64,000 nt of DNA from assembly GCA_963210315.1 (NCBI GenBank), contig OY723282.1, positions 434,001 to 498,000 on the forward strand, given 5' to 3'. Positions 1 through 12,005 of this stretch are shown here, piece after piece. This DNA comes from Rhynchopus euleeides. Its lineage: Eukaryota; Euglenozoa; Diplonemea; Diplonemida; Diplonemidae. Both the position numbers and the translations under genes were made by a program. Every line of letters begins with the position of its first letter. Within the stretch, counting starts at the first letter, position 1. Below the pieces are notes generated by a model. The model was not told the origin of the DNA. It was given only the letters and a program-made list of their open reading frames with translations, and searched no databases.

Positions 1-90
1 CACAGCTGCGTCACTCAGCCAGTGAGGGGAAGTGGGGGCTGCCCCTCAGCTTTTCTCATTCAAGTCACACCTGGCAGCGAGGGGCACCCA
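1..90 (+). repeat. Short dispersed repeat, copy 1
   Basis: This stretch resembles 49445-49530. Both carry a gtca-rich start, then AGYGAGGGGAAGTGGG-like sequence, then GTCACACCTGGCAGCGAGG. Family unknown. The homology may continue beyond the left edge of the window. Confidence 0.4.
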
Positions 91-2019
91 ACGGGGGGGG
101 GGGGGGGGGGAATAATTGGAAAATATAAACTGGGGAAAGGGTTCCTTCAGATACCCTCGGGATCCCTTTTTCCTCTCCGCCTTTTTTCTGCTCTGCCCGA
201 CGCGCACAGCACCCCCAAGCCCCGCCGTATGGACAGGCCGTTGGCAGGTGACAGAAGCTGCACCCTGCCCATGCCGCGTTGGGCGTGGGCAGGGGATGCA
301 AGGTGCTTCTCCAGGGGGAGATGCCCCTCCCCCCCCCCCCACCCCACTGTACAGACAGGCAGATACAGAGAGGCGGATGTAGAAAGAACCCCAGCAGAGC
401 TGAATTAACTCTTTCCGCGCGGTATTTTGGGCCGTGTGTGAGATGGATGGCCTGTGTGCGTTGTGGGGGCCCCGTTTTCCAGCAACCCATTTTTTTTTGT
501 AAATTTTGGGGAGGGGGGGGTTTTTTTTGCGTGACAAAAGAACCATGAAAAGCGTGACTGAACAGCAACAAAACTACTCTGGAAAAAAAAATGAATCGGT
601 TTCCTCCTCCTCCTCCTCCTGGATGCCTGCCAACCCACTCCTCTTCGCCAGCCCAGGAAAGGTCGGGGCTGGAAGGCCGCGCCCCTGCCACCCCTGCCCG
701 CCCTGCCTGCGGCGTCTGGGGGGTTGGCGCACCAGCAAAGGGGAGGTGTGATGGGGGATGGGGGAGGGGGCAGCTCTGAGAGGCTCACCCCCCGACCCAC
801 AGGGAGGGCATTCACCCAGATGCAGAAAAGAGTGAAATGTCGACTGGCTCGGCAGGATGGAGGTGCCGAGCTGGCACAGGTTGGCGTGTGTGTGTGTTGT
901 GTGCAGAGCGAAGGCATACAGGGGTGGTGGCATCCCATACAGAACAACCACCATGCGCACCCCCTGATCCGGGCTCCTTTGAAGGCTTTCCGCAAAAAAA
1001 AAAAGATCGTCTGCAAATGCGTCTGCAAATCAGTGGGGGGAGAGAAGAAGCAGCGGGTATTGTCGACCGCGAGAACACCCACGCCTGCTGCGGGTGTGGT
1101 GTGTCTATGTGTTGCATGATCTGCAGAGCAACGTGGAATTTACGCTGCCCAGCAGAATGTTGTGAAGACAGCTCCAAGGGGGTCTTCGCTACGGGGTGAT
1201 CGTCAGTGCGTTTTGGTGCATTTGCTGTTGAATTGGCTGAAAACTGACGGAGAATAACAGCCGGCGAAGACCCCCCCCAAGCCATTTTTTCCGTTGCGGA
1301 TGCGCACCTTGTGCCGAGGCCAAGAAAGTGTGAATCTCAGGTGTGCGATTCGCCCACCCTCCCCACACGTTTGACCATTTCTTGCTTCGTGCGTAGGTCG
1401 CACTGACGGCGAACCTTGATGCTGCCCACACATCAACCCCCGTCCCCCATCCCTTTGATTCACTTCACCATGAAAGAACTGTACTAAACCCGTGCAACAG
1501 TGCGGCGCCCTATTTTGTGAGGGCGCTTGCTTTGGAGCTGAACAGGCGCCAAATTGAATGGCAAAGCCTGGCCAAATGAAAAAAAAAACTTCCGATGCCC
1601 CCACCCCCACCCCACCCCACCCTGAATTAGGCCGGTTTTGCGTAGCCCTTCCCCGCCCCACCAGTTCCAAAAACCATTTTTTCAGGGCCACCGCTGACTC
1701 TATCCACAGTGACGCTGACAGATCCACCTTGGCGGGGGGGGGATCACCAGCAAAAAAAACCTCCCTCCCACCGGCTCCCACGGCACGCATCACCATATAA
1801 CGGGGGCACGCACTCGGCACGCCCACACAACCCTTCATTCTCTTGCACTTGCATATGGCCCAGCACACAGACACCCCCCCACACACCTCCATCTCGACAT
1901 GCCATGCCAGTTCCGACAGATCCAAAAGCCTGGGTGCATGAAGCCAGCACACAACGCCGCCAGCAAATAAAATGGCGTTGCTTGCACACCCCACACCACC
2001 ACCACCCCCCTCCCCGCCC
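91..2019. other. Low-complexity intergenic DNA
   Basis: It holds long G runs (near 100 and 310-340), poly-T/A tracts and GT-rich DNA. The open frames here are proline/glycine/arginine shadows of simple sequence and show no domain. The only structured item seen is the 98-bp repeat at 1178-1278. Confidence 0.6.
1178..1278. repeat. 98-bp inverted-ended repeat, copy 1
   Basis: It begins GGGGGTCTTCGC and ends GCGAAGACCCCC, with an inner CGTCAGT / ACTGACG pair. A second copy lies at 14711-14808 with about a dozen differences. It could be a very small MITE or a structured RNA. No coding potential is seen. Confidence 0.6.
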
Positions 2020-3768
2020 TCACGTGACACAAACCGTATGCTGCTTGCTGCAGGCGGAGTGCCACACCGTGCCCCCCACGCTCCGAGGGCTGTCTGTGCG
2101 TGCATCCTGCACGGCATCACCCGACACAGCTGCGGCGCCCCTGCTGCTCTCTGCCTTCCGGACGCACACGCGGCAGGGGCAGGACTCGTTGGGCCCGAGG
2201 GCGTGCTTGCTGACACCGTTCCCCGCAAGCAGCGCCAGCATGCGCGCATCCCTCTGCAGCGCCGCCGACTGGTAGAGCGTATACCCCTCCGCTGTCTGAA
2301 GCGTGAGGCACCTCTGGGTGCGCCGCATCAGCGTCTCCGCTACATCGTGGTGCTGGTTGACAACCGCCACCATCAGGGCTGTCCAGCCGTCGGTATCCGC
2401 TTCGTCCACTGCAGCCCGCTTCTCCAGCAGCATGTTTGTGCAGGTGTGGAACCCTGACGCTGCCGCCAGCATGAGCGGGCCGTGCTCCCCCCTCTTGTGG
2501 GTGTTGGGGTCGGCGCCGTGGGCAAGGAGGATGCGCATGACATCAGCGTGCCCCATGAAGCAGGCCATCATGAGCGCGCTGTGGCCCCAGCCGTTGTGCA
2601 TGCTCACCTTGGCACCCCGTGTGAGCAGGAGGAGCGTCAGGTGGGGGTTATTCTGCTTCGCTGCGAAGTGGAGCGGCGCGAAGCCCTCGTTGTCGAGGGC
2701 ATCGATGGAGGCGCCTGCCTGCATCAGCTTCAACGCCATCTCCTCGTTGCCCTCGCGTGCGGTGATGTGGAGTGCCGTGTTGCCCATCTTGTCTTTGTCG
2801 TCGATGTTTGCCCCGTTTTCGAGGAGGAGGTGGACCGTGTCGATGCAGTGCTCCATCACAGCGCACATCAGCGCGTTCCTCCCGTCGGTGTCTGTGTGGT
2901 TGACATCCGCGCCTGCCGCGATGAGCGCCCTGCAGACATCGATGTGCTGCACGGCACCCATCAGGGGGGTCCAGTTGTCCTCATCGACAGAGTTGACATC
3001 CGCGCCCCCTGCGATCAGCATGTCCAGCAGGCCCTTGCAGTTCAGCACGGCGGAGATGAGGAGCGGGTTGCAGTCACCTGCCATGATGTCCGGCACGGTC
3101 ATCCCGGCCCGATCCATGAAGAGTTTGACGATGTCGGTGCTCTGCCCGACGAAGGCGCAGATCAGAGCCGATTTTCCCATGTCATCCTTGTCGCAGATGT
3201 TGGCACCACGCTCGAGCAGAAGCTCGCAGGTTGGCAGAGACCCGCAGAATGCCGCACCCATCAGCGCAGTCCTGTTGGTGTTGTCTTTGAAGTTCACATC
3301 CGCACCATACTCCACCAGCAGCTCGGTGATCTCCGGGACACGCTGCATCGTGGAGACGAGGAGGGGCGAACGGTCCTCGCTGAGGCCTGGCGCGTTGGGG
3401 TCTGCCCCTGCCTCCAGCAGCAGCTTGCAGACATCAACGCTTCCGAGGATTGCTGCCGAGATGAGGGGCGTCTCGTTGGCGGAACCCCTGCAGTCCAGGT
3501 TGGCGAGCCCGCTCGCCAGCCAAGCCACCGTCTGCACCGAATCGGTGTCGAGGAGCGTCTCTTCGCTGCAGCAGAGTGACAGAAGTGTCGCGTCGTACGC
3601 ACCCTCCTCCACGCCCCGGCTCTTCAGCTCCTCCGCTGCCTCGTCACGGGGGACGCGCGACACGCGCGACGACAGCGACAGTTCGGACGCCGTTTGCCTC
3701 TCTGTAGCAGCTGCCGCCTGGCCCGGATATTTCAGCCCCGGGTCAGTCCATTGCTTGCCCCGTGACAT
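2020..3768 (-). CDS. Ankyrin-repeat protein, 582 aa
   Basis: A single uninterrupted frame of 582 residues. Residues 1-95 form a charged, repeat-free lead. About 13 ankyrin repeats follow (roughly 97-500), each with the T/S-x-L-hydrophobic-x-A-A and LLL-x-x-G-A-D/N-hydrophobic-N signature. The tail has a CPCRVC cluster and more cysteines and basic residues. Ankyrin arrays bind partner proteins; the partner cannot be read here, and no signal peptide or membrane segment is seen, so it is probably cytosolic. The repeats have diverged from one another, unlike those in the ankyrin gene at 57298-59337, so this is the older array. The start is a true ATG preceded by a C/T-rich leader with an AG about 30 bases upstream. 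The long opposite-strand frame across the gene is a shadow. Confidence 0.9.
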   Translation of the reverse strand: MSRGKQWTDPGLKYPGQAAAATERQTASELSLSSRVSRVPRDEAAEELKSRGVEEGAYDATLLSLCCSEETLLDTDSVQTVAWLASGLANLDCRGSANETPLISAAILGSVDVCKLLLEAGADPNAPGLSEDRSPLLVSTMQRVPEITELLVEYGADVNFKDNTNRTALMGAAFCGSLPTCELLLERGANICDKDDMGKSALICAFVGQSTDIVKLFMDRAGMTVPDIMAGDCNPLLISAVLNCKGLLDMLIAGGADVNSVDEDNWTPLMGAVQHIDVCRALIAAGADVNHTDTDGRNALMCAVMEHCIDTVHLLLENGANIDDKDKMGNTALHITAREGNEEMALKLMQAGASIDALDNEGFAPLHFAAKQNNPHLTLLLLTRGAKVSMHNGWGHSALMMACFMGHADVMRILLAHGADPNTHKRGEHGPLMLAAASGFHTCTNMLLEKRAAVDEADTDGWTALMVAVVNQHHDVAETLMRRTQRCLTLQTAEGYTLYQSAALQRDARMLALLAGNGVSKHALGPNESCPCRVCVRKAESSRGAAAVSGDAVQDARTDSPRSVGGTVWHSACSKQHTVCVT

Positions 3769-5438
3769 TGCAGGGGGTGGGGGAGGGGAAGGGGGGTTCT
3801 GAAGTGAGGTCGAGAATAAGCAGAGTTGACGCCCAGTCTCCCTTCACTCGGCTCTGCGGGTTTGTGTCCGAGCTGGGTGAGGGTGGGGGAGAAGGTGAAA
3901 GAGGTGACGTCAGTGCGACCTCAAGGGATATTTGTGTGTGAGGTGGGGAGAATGCGTGTGGGAGGGCTTGGTCAACGCACGCGCGCACACCTCGCGCCCG
4001 CCTCAGTGCTGTTTGTGTGTGTCGGGTGTCTTTCTTCTGAAGATGGGGGGGGTGAGTGTAGGGTGGGTGGAAAAATACACCATGTTCCGGCAATATCGCG
4101 AAAAACCACCCAAACAAAAGCGGTTTGTCGGAAGCCAGTGAATGGGGGCGGGTGGGCAGTGTGGGGCTTGGCATGGGAAGGCGGATTGTCATCTGTGTCT
4201 TCCACATTTCCAGCCACTGGTACAGTGGTACAGAGGCGGCGCAGTGTGGCGCCTCTCGGGACAGCGAGGCAGTCCACCAACGGGTTGCACCTGCAGAGGA
4301 GCCCGGCAGGGCACTGAGGCAGTGCAACGCCAAGAGGGGTGATGTGTCTGCAAACACACACGCAAATCATTTGGGAAGCGTCGGTGGCACCGTGGTAGAG
4401 GGCAAGCCAGTAACGTGGAGGCCAGTAGCAGTGACCGACCTTTCAGGCCCATAGGCAACCATGCCACGCCTGATCCGGCTTGCACATGCTCGATGCGAGG
4501 GCACTGAGGCTGCCCTGCAGCCAACAAGGCACACATGGTGTGCACCCTTTGAATTCCCCGTCAATTCGTGTCAGATTGGATGTTGTGCAGCCACAACCCT
4601 CAGGGCCTCCAAGACCCACTGCCCCGCCCACGTAGATACGGCTGGCTGCGCACCCTTTTATTTGGGTGGCGAAGGGTGCACCGAGGGAACACTGATGCTG
4701 CCCGCTGCCACACACATGCGTGTGAATCGGTTTGCTGGAGAGGAGGACATACCAAGCGCTGGTCTTGGTGAGATGTGCACTGTCACACACTCAGACACAC
4801 ATTACAGAACAGAAGAACCATCAATTATTAGCAAGACGTGCGCCCCCGGCAGGGGGCATTTCGTCGGAAATACACCCCTCCCTTAGAAGGCCATGCTGGC
4901 CTTCCTAATTCGAGGGATTCCCTTTCGCCAGAAAACAACGGGTTAAGCAAGCTAGGGTGTGGGGTATTTGAGAGACACCGCTCCCTTCCCCCCCCCCCCC
5001 ACAAAGAACATTGACAACACGAACTGCGGTGCACGTGGCGTTTCCACAAAACAAAACTGGGCTGCCCTTAGCTGAACAAGCCGGCTGGCTAATTTTTGTG
5101 CGTGTAAATGAATGACCGCCCCGCCCCCCCAGTCGTTTCTGCTCTGCCAGGCCACCACCACCCTCTAAAAAGATGTGGGAAGTCGCTGGTTGTGCGCCAC
5201 AAAAAAAGATCCAACGGGCAAACAAACAGGCAACCCCACCCTCCCCCCGCAAGCACTTGCTGTGGAGGTTGCCCCACCACCCCCACTACTTCACACTTCG
5301 TAGGAGGAAATACACTCTGCAGGCCCACACTGAGCCACTGCATCACACATGTCAGCTCTACAGAGAGACGGTAGCTCAGAGAACCACCAGGCAACACGAA
5401 CCCTAAGAGACACTCCAACACCCCTCCGTCTGGTCCCC
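3769..5438. other. Intergenic DNA, no gene seen
   Basis: GT-rich and CA-rich simple sequence with a C run near 4990. Short frames on both strands show no domain or convincing codon bias. Confidence 0.5.
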
Positions 5439-6503
5439 CTAAGACAGGTTCCGCACAGATTCAATGTCGTTGAGCAGATCCTGTGCCTCACGCACCTCCA
5501 TCGCCGTGAAGGCCCTGCGCGGCTGCGAGGAGTACGTCACGTAGCTCGGGTTGTTCGGGTCTGTCACACGGCACGGCAGGCCTGAGCTGCCGGATGTCTG
5601 CATCGAACCCACCTTCTTGCCCCTCGTGGCTCCCGGGATATCCGTCACGTCGTTCGTCCGCCGCTTCGGCGACCTGCGGGTCTGCGGGAAGTGCAGCGGC
5701 AGCCACGGGTCTGCGGGGTGCGCGCCTTCGATACCCGACAGCGACATCGACATCGACAGCGCCTGCTGCCGGCGCAACCCACGCCCCTTCTTCGGGCGAA
5801 ACCCCGAATCAGACCTCGCAGCCATTGCCCAGTTGACAGAAGCAGCCTTGCCCTGCGAGCGGATCTCTGCCGGAACATCATAGATATACACAGGGTCCAG
5901 CGGGTTGCAGCCCTCCCTATCCCCAACCTTGCGTGTGTAGCTGTGCACCGTCTTATCCCCCACATTCGGGTGGAACTGCGCCTTGGGGTTCCTGGGCTTC
6001 GACCCAGCCACATCGCTGTAGTCGAGATAGGACATCTGCCGCGCCGCGGGTTTGACCCGGATCTGCGGGACATACGTCGTGATGTCCGCGCAGTTGGGGA
6101 TCTGTCGTGCCGGCGAGGCGCTGCAGGGGGTGGCGGGCGCCTCTGCTGCCAGGGGGTACCCATAGTCGCGCGTGTTGGGGTTGGTGCAGCGGCGCGTCCA
6201 GATCCGCTTCGACGGGGCAGCTCCGATCACATCGCCGCAGTTGAGGCTCAGGTCCCCACGCTTGTTCGGCTTTTTCGGGACCAGCACGCTGCACTGCGCA
6301 CCCGCAATGTCATGCGTGCACAGCGAGCTGCTAGGGCGATTCCCCCTGCTCTTCGGCCGCCGCCACGTCCCCGCCTGAGCCCCTTCGATATCCGCTGTTG
6401 TGTACGCACGGCTGTGATCCACCGACTGGCACCGCCGCACAGGCACCCTTTCCTCACCCTGTTGTCGCCCCTTGCTGAGGTCGGTGAAGCTCTCCACCGC
6501 CAT
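5439..6503 (-). CDS. Protein with repeated D-I-x-G-A motifs, 354 aa
   Basis: I do not recognise the family. The frame could start further up at 6650, but the extra 49 residues are low-complexity W/R/A sequence. The ATG at 6503 (MAVESFTDLS) is preferred; the leader upstream offers AG acceptors (ACAG|G). The basic protein repeats a short motif: ADIEGAQ (about 38-43), HDIAGAQ (65-70), GDVIGAAP (90-95), YSDVAGSKP (162-170), SGIEGAHP, and TDIPGAT near the C-terminus, usually followed by P/K/R residues. Spaced motifs of this type occur in protist flagellar and cytoskeletal proteins, which is a weak basis for suggesting an axonemal or cortical role. No membrane segment or signal peptide. Codon use is strongly GC-rich, like the neighbouring genes, which supports it as real coding sequence. 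Confidence 0.7.
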   Translation of the reverse strand: MAVESFTDLSKGRQQGEERVPVRRCQSVDHSRAYTTADIEGAQAGTWRRPKSRGNRPSSSLCTHDIAGAQCSVLVPKKPNKRGDLSLNCGDVIGAAPSKRIWTRRCTNPNTRDYGYPLAAEAPATPCSASPARQIPNCADITTYVPQIRVKPAARQMSYLDYSDVAGSKPRNPKAQFHPNVGDKTVHSYTRKVGDREGCNPLDPVYIYDVPAEIRSQGKAASVNWAMAARSDSGFRPKKGRGLRRQQALSMSMSLSGIEGAHPADPWLPLHFPQTRRSPKRRTNDVTDIPGATRGKKVGSMQTSGSSGLPCRVTDPNNPSYVTYSSQPRRAFTAMEVREAQDLLNDIESVRNLS

Positions 6504-7360
6504 GAGAGGCCTGTCTGCGCCTCGGCGTCGCGCCTGTGCGGCTGCCCTGCCCCGCCGCCACCACCACCACCCCCGTCCTGCGCTGGCACAACGCAGGCAC
6601 ACACAGATCCCCTTCGCGGTGCGGCGTGTGTATGAGTGTGCCTGCAGCATGCGGGGGTGTGTGGTTGCCCGAAGGGATTGCCCACCAGCAGAAGCAGCTG
6701 CGGGCGTACCGCCGTCCCGTCTGGGAAAGTCTCAAGGAGAGCTGGAGGAGGGAGGGGGTGGGTGGGTTGAGGGTGGCGGTGGGGTGTGTGTTGGTGTGAG
6801 GGGGAGATCGCGACCCGCTGCACCACAGCTGTGCCTCAAAAGATCGCCCTCCCCGAGCCCGTCCCGCAGCACCACGCGGGTTGCTGATGTGATTTTCTGG
6901 CCCAGGTATTTTTTTATTGGCACAGAACCGAAGGGACCTCTCCGAGTTATTTTTTTTTCCGTTGGGGTGGGTGGGAAATTTGCAGCGAAGAGAGAGAGGG
7001 AGTAGCAACCTCACCCTCACACAAACACCACCCTCCGGCAGGCAGTTGCCTTTGGGTGGTGTAGTTTTCGCTTTGTCCTGTTCACCACCACCACCACCAC
7101 CTCTTCCTCCCCCCCCCCCTCTTCTACAAACCCGATGGAAGAGTCCGCTGCAACTCTCCGCAGTGCAGAGGCCCAGAGAGTCGTGAGAGGGGTCCGTAGT
7201 ATTTTCAAAACCACCTCCACCTCATCACCCTCCTCCTCGCTCCTTTGTCCTTCAACTAATAAAAACAACCAAGATATCCCCATGGTTCGGTTTGCTGCCG
7301 GGAAGAGGGGGCGGGGCGGGGGGGTGGGGGGGTGCAGGGATCAAGAATACATGTGTGACC
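6504..7360. other. Intergenic DNA, no gene seen
   Basis: Simple sequence rich in GT, GGT/CCA and poly-C/poly-T. No supported gene. Confidence 0.5.
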
Positions 7361-7389
7361 CCCCACGTATTCGTATTAATACGTATTAA

Positions 7390-8755
7390 CCCTTTCTGTC
7401 CGGGGGGTATTTTTTCGATTTTTGGGAAAATTCGCCTTCCCAAGTAAATTGTCTTCCACTCCACCTTTTTCAACATTTTTTTTATCGGGAACTGCGTTTT
7501 CGCAGAACGTTGCATTGTTCCGGTTTTTTTCCCGAAAAAAAAATTTCACATGTGGGCCTCGCCCGAGAAACCAAAAATCGAGGTGCAAAAAATCCAGAAA
7601 AAAATTCAGGGCGGTGTGTGACCGCCCAAAAAATTCGGGTTCTATGGCGTTCTCGAACAGTTCTGCTCCAGCGCAGTTCCCGATAAAAAAAATGTTGAAA
7701 AAGGTGGAGCGGAAGACAATTTACTTGGGAAGGCAGTGGTTTGCACAAGGCAAGTAAATCAACAGGTGCAAAAACACCTGTTCTGAGGGACCTGACTGTG
7801 AGCCACCCCAGCGACCCCGTGAGCCCGTTGGGCACCTGGATCGAGGTAGAACACCCTTCCCTGCCCCTCTGGGGCCATGGAGGATGTCCGCCCGATGACT
7901 GACGGCATCAAATCTCCATCAGAGAATTCCACCATATTTCACTGATGGGTGGCTGGAGGCCGAAATCGGGTGGTGCATCGGCACAGCCCGTTGGAGCGGA
8001 TATTCGAGATGCAGAGGTCTGAAAACTGATTTCCCAGATGACATCTGTCGGAAACCTTTCCCTTATCGAAGGAATCGGGCAAAAAGATGCTCGGGAAAGC
8101 TCGATACCTCCCACGCAGGTTCAGGAGGCGGTTTCAAGGGCAAAACCACCGAAAATTCCACCTTGTGGTGCAATTTTGTTACAGAGCCAAGTTGGTCAGA
8201 GTTTCGCTTTTCCGACCAACTCTTGTTGCACTTGAAAGATTCGTCCACCCCGTTTCCACCATAAAAAGAAATCTTGAAAAATTCGAAATTCAAATAACTT
8301 TGCCTGTATAGGCAAAGTGAAAGCCACTGTAGTGGCCATACCTGCCCAAGACCCTCTGATACCCACCCAGCCCCCCCAGCTCTCGCGCCTGTGATGGGTC
8401 GAAATGTGTTCTGTGGGTCTGCATATCGATGTGTTTTTGCGGAGAATAACTCCAGAGCTTTCCACGATCGGGGGAGTCGAGCGAAATGGGGCACAAGAAC
8501 ACCTGATATGGTTGACTCGTAAATAGGGGCCATGAGGGACTACCCAAACCCGAAAATCTCACCTGAGGGTGCAATTGTCCTCCGGCAGTACGTTGGATGG
8601 ATCTCCACCTTTCCCATGAACCCTTGCTGCATTTGAAATGATTGAGCTCCCCCTTTTTACCATACAAAAAAATCCTGAAAAATTCGAAGTGCATAATTAT
8701 TTACTTACGTAAGCAAAGTTCAAAGCCACTGTAGTGGCTTCCCGGACAGAAAGGG
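7390..8755. mobile_element. piggyBac-like non-autonomous element
   Basis: The ends are perfect inverted repeats, CCCTTTCTGTCCGGG on the left and its complement on the right. Each is flanked by TTAA (7386-7389 and 8756-8759). A TTAA target and a TIR beginning CCC are the hallmark of the piggyBac superfamily. The 1366-bp interior has no long frame, so it is non-autonomous. It contains an internal degenerate duplication of a tract ending in CTGAAAAATTCGAA, then a palindrome with CCACTGTAGTGG (near 8275-8340 and 8675-8740). It sits inside the palindrome of the composite element. Confidence 0.75.
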
Positions 8756-8774
8756 TTAATACGAATACGTATTA

Positions 8775-9119
8775 CCGTATACGTAAATATTATGGAACGT
8801 AAATATTATGGAACGGGCCCATTTTTGGCCGGTCCGTTCCATAATATTTACGTTCCAAAATATTTACAGGGCCAGTTGGGGACTCGGTGGTGAGGACGGC
8901 TTGCGTCAGGAATCGCGCGAAAAGTGCACGAGTAGGTCCCGTCAGGGACTCTGCATGCCGTCCGATCACCTGGTCCAAGTCCCCGAGTCGCAGAAAGCCC
9001 TGTAAATATTATGGAACGAAAAAAATCTGGAACGCCAACCCACCAGCGTTCCAAAATATTTACGTTCCATAATATTTACGTTCCATAATATTTACGTTCC
9101 ATAATATTTACGTATACGG
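8775..9119. mobile_element. 345-bp TA-flanked MITE (CCGTATACG family), copy 1
   Basis: The ends are CCGTATACGTAAATATT and its complement, flanked by TA (8773-8774 and 9120-9121). Both ends repeat a GTAAATATTATGGAACG unit several times. Copies at 19491-19835 and 22127-22471 are the same length and nearly identical; this one is in the opposite orientation. There is no gene inside; the short frames are shared by all copies and are not coding. Confidence 0.8.
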
Positions 9120-9845
9120 TAATACGTCGAATACGTGTAATACGTGTGGTTTTGGCGACCCTGCTTTCCCTCAGTGGTTTGGGGTATTTTCCCTTCCGGT
9201 GTCTGTTTTGTGAGGTTTTTGGGGTGGAGAGGGGGTTCCTCCGGAATTGCCATGTCTGCAGAACATGTTGACGCGCTTCGGGAAGCACACATTCGTTGCG
9301 AGTTTGTGCTTCTCCAGTGGGTTTGAACCTCAGACGCCGTCCGTGACGACACCACACTCGAACTGACGGACACAGACGATCCAAGATGAGATCGGTCACG
9401 ATCCTTTGTCTTCGTCTTCCTTGGCTGACACAGTGCTCAGCCGGTGCGATCTGCCCCACGTACAAGCACTCAGTTGACCAGGTATCGCCACTCAGTTGAT
9501 CTGGTTTCGCCTGTTCGACCACCTGGCGAGGGCGCAGGGTCGGTGTACGCCTCAACCTGGCGTTGCGGGTACCCTTCAGGTGCAGGAAGGCCGGGTTTGC
9601 AGGGCCTCCTTCGTGATTACGAATGCCCCATTTCGGCTCCGCCCGACACATGGTTGCTCCGTGCTCTTAACAGCGCGGGTCCGGCCTCTGCAGCCGACAG
9701 GTTGCGAGCCCATGAGGGGGTCTGCAGCGCAACTCAAGGAGGGAAAGGGGGCTGAACCAAAAACCCACGTATTTCAGGATAATACCCCCCACGTATTCGT
9801 ATTAATACGTATTAATACGAATACGTATAATACGTTTAATACGCG

Positions 9846-11803
9846 TATTTTTGAACCCTGCGGGGGGGTGGGGGAGACATGCGTTGTGTGGAGGGGGTGC
9901 TGCACAGCAAAACTATGCAAAATAAAATACCCTGGCACAACACGGACCTCGCCCCCTTACCCCCTCCCCCCCCCCCCCCCCCGCTCCCTTGCCCTGAAGC
10001 TCTCACAAATTTTAGGAACTCGCATTTCGTTCTGGAGTTTTGTCTTTCCTTTCTGGGTGAGGGGGGGCTGGTGTGGTTGGGAGGCCGGGCTCGCTCCGAA
10101 ATGTAGTGAAAGCAAACTTTTCCCTCTCACAGCTTCTAGGCGGCGACACCCGCCACAGGTAATTGATGGACAGTCGAGGCTGCCCCCACTGCTGTGCGCG
10201 GCCTCTCTTGTGACTGTTGCTCTGAGACCCACAGCGGAGGCTATCGTGTCAGATAAGTTGTTCTGGCAACGGGCTGTTTGGTGCCTCCCACCCTCATATC
10301 AAAACCTGTGCCAGTGCGGCAGCCTAAATCGTGAGGCGGGTTCACTCCCTCTTTACTTTCTGGGTGAAGACCCTCTGTATCTGTTTGGCGTGTCGACGAC
10401 CAATGGGTGTTGCTGGCACATGCGATGTTGCAAAAGCCATTGCGCTTCCCTATCATAGACGCGACAGGTTTGTCTCCCCCCACACCCAGGCGGAAAAATC
10501 CCCCAGATTTTTTCGCCGAAGGTATTTTTTTTGATTGATTGTATTTTCACGGGAGAGGAGGAGGGAGGTGTGGCTATATGAAGCCAATCCTGGCTTCCTC
10601 CTTCGCGGGGTTCAGACCGCATATCGACACATTCTTCTTTTTTGTGGCCTTTTTTTTCGTTTTTTTCCGGCAACTGCTCGCATTGTACAGGGGCTGGGGG
10701 ATAGGGGATATGGCAGGAATCAACAAAAAAGCAACAACAGGGAATGTGCGGAAGAGGGCACAGGGTTGAGGGGTTTATCTGCACCCGCAACTATTTTGTT
10801 GATCGCGAGGCAAACAAAAATGCACCACCAGCCCACACCCTGCAACACCTGGAGGCCCACCCTGCGCAGTGAAGGATCCCACAAGCTGGAGTTTGAGACG
10901 ATAACCCTTTTGGTCGGTAGAACGTTGATATGCACTTGCATACTGGTTGGGGCATTAAAGCCGCAACTTCCCGGAGCTGCACGGCGCACTATCGGGGGTG
11001 GGACAGCGGGGGGGCGGTCAGCCGACTGACCCCCTCCCCACCCCCGGCCGATGTCGGCCGGATATAGATCAGGGATCTGCCGCTCGGATCGGCAGCTGAC
11101 CAAGCGCATCGTGCGAAAGATTCATCTGGGGGGCCAGTGGGATCTTCCACACCCTTGTTGAGAGATGGGGTATTTTTTTAAAAAACTCAGGACCCCCCCC
11201 CCCCATCCCCTCCCCCCCCCCTCTCCACATGCAACACCAACACTACGACCGGGTAGTGCTGGTGCCACTCCGGTAGTACGACGGGTGTTCACTTTCTCCG
11301 TGCCCAGCTGTATCCATTTCGAAGGCCTTCTTCCAAGTCTGCCTTGCGCCTGCGTTCATATTTTTCTTGGCAGTTCCAGGGACCGCGGGCACGACTGCAC
11401 CCCGTTGCCCGACCCGACGGACTGGGGTGGATGTGTGGGGTGTATGTCGGGATATCGGCGAGATACCCCAACACCCACCGCCATCCACGTTGTATGTTGC
11501 CCCCAGTCGGCCCCCCACTCTCTCTTTTTTTTGACGCTGATTCGACAGTGCACAGCCCGGGGTGGGGTGGGCTGAAAATGCTCACTATCCTGTGGGGTTC
11601 GTTCTGGCCAGACTCGAGAACATTGGCAAAAATTCAACACACACACACCGCCCCCTCCCCCAACATTGTGTTTGGGACCGTGTGTCTGCCAATCAGGCAA
11701 GCCCCCATGGAGATGGGATCCCAGACTTCAAAGCAGGCCTGGATATACGCTGCTGCGCGCACAATCGGATATATTCTGGGGCGTAGCCAGGGGGCAGCAA
11801 CCG
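9846..11803. other. Intergenic DNA, no gene seen
   Basis: Contains C runs near 9966 and 11200, A/T runs near 10510-10660 and otherwise unremarkable spacer. No domain-bearing frame on either strand. Confidence 0.5.
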
Positions 11804-12005
11804 TACTCCTTTCGCTTTGTGGGAGACACCCTAGTCCAGCAGCTGTGTGAGGACAGACCCAGACTAAGTTTTTATTGAGCGCACACTTGCTTGTCTCAAG
11901 GCTGTGTTGAGGCCCTGTGAAGTGGCATGAACGGGTGATTCTCCCAAAAGTCGAGTCGTACGATTTCCCTTCGCTACGTCACGACTTCCCGCGCTTCGTC
12001 AAAAA
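11804..12005 (+). repeat. Dispersed repeat with GTTGAGCGCACAC core, copy 1
   Basis: About 200 bp matches 39648-39855 in the same orientation, and a shorter part matches 45950-46045. Shared landmarks are TTCGCTTT, a purine/T box, TTGAGCGCACAC, CTCAAGGCTGTGTTGAGG and CCTGTGAAGTGGCATGAA. Family unknown. The copies are well diverged. Confidence 0.55.

Larger units (their letters stand above)
7361..9845. mobile_element. Composite element bounded by TACGTATTCG-type palindromes
   Basis: Near-identical sequence CCCCCCACGTATTCGTATTA occurs at about 7362 and 9785, each running into a palindrome of TACGTATTAATACG units. The interval between holds a piggyBac-like element (7390-8755), a 345-bp MITE (8775-9119) and about 650 bp of unique sequence (9122-9780) without a convincing gene. 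Removing the two inner elements brings the left palindrome close to the right one. The whole may be one old non-autonomous element or two solo ends; I cannot decide. Confidence 0.5.

Noticed and set aside
2303-3802. Plus-strand frames of 365-499 codons opposite the first ankyrin gene
   Set aside because: Shadow frames of a GC-rich ankyrin gene; serine/valine-rich and without domain features.
9076-9651. Minus-strand frame of 191 codons within the composite element
   Set aside because: It runs into the MITE end, is rich in R/T/P and shows no domain. Not supportable as a gene.
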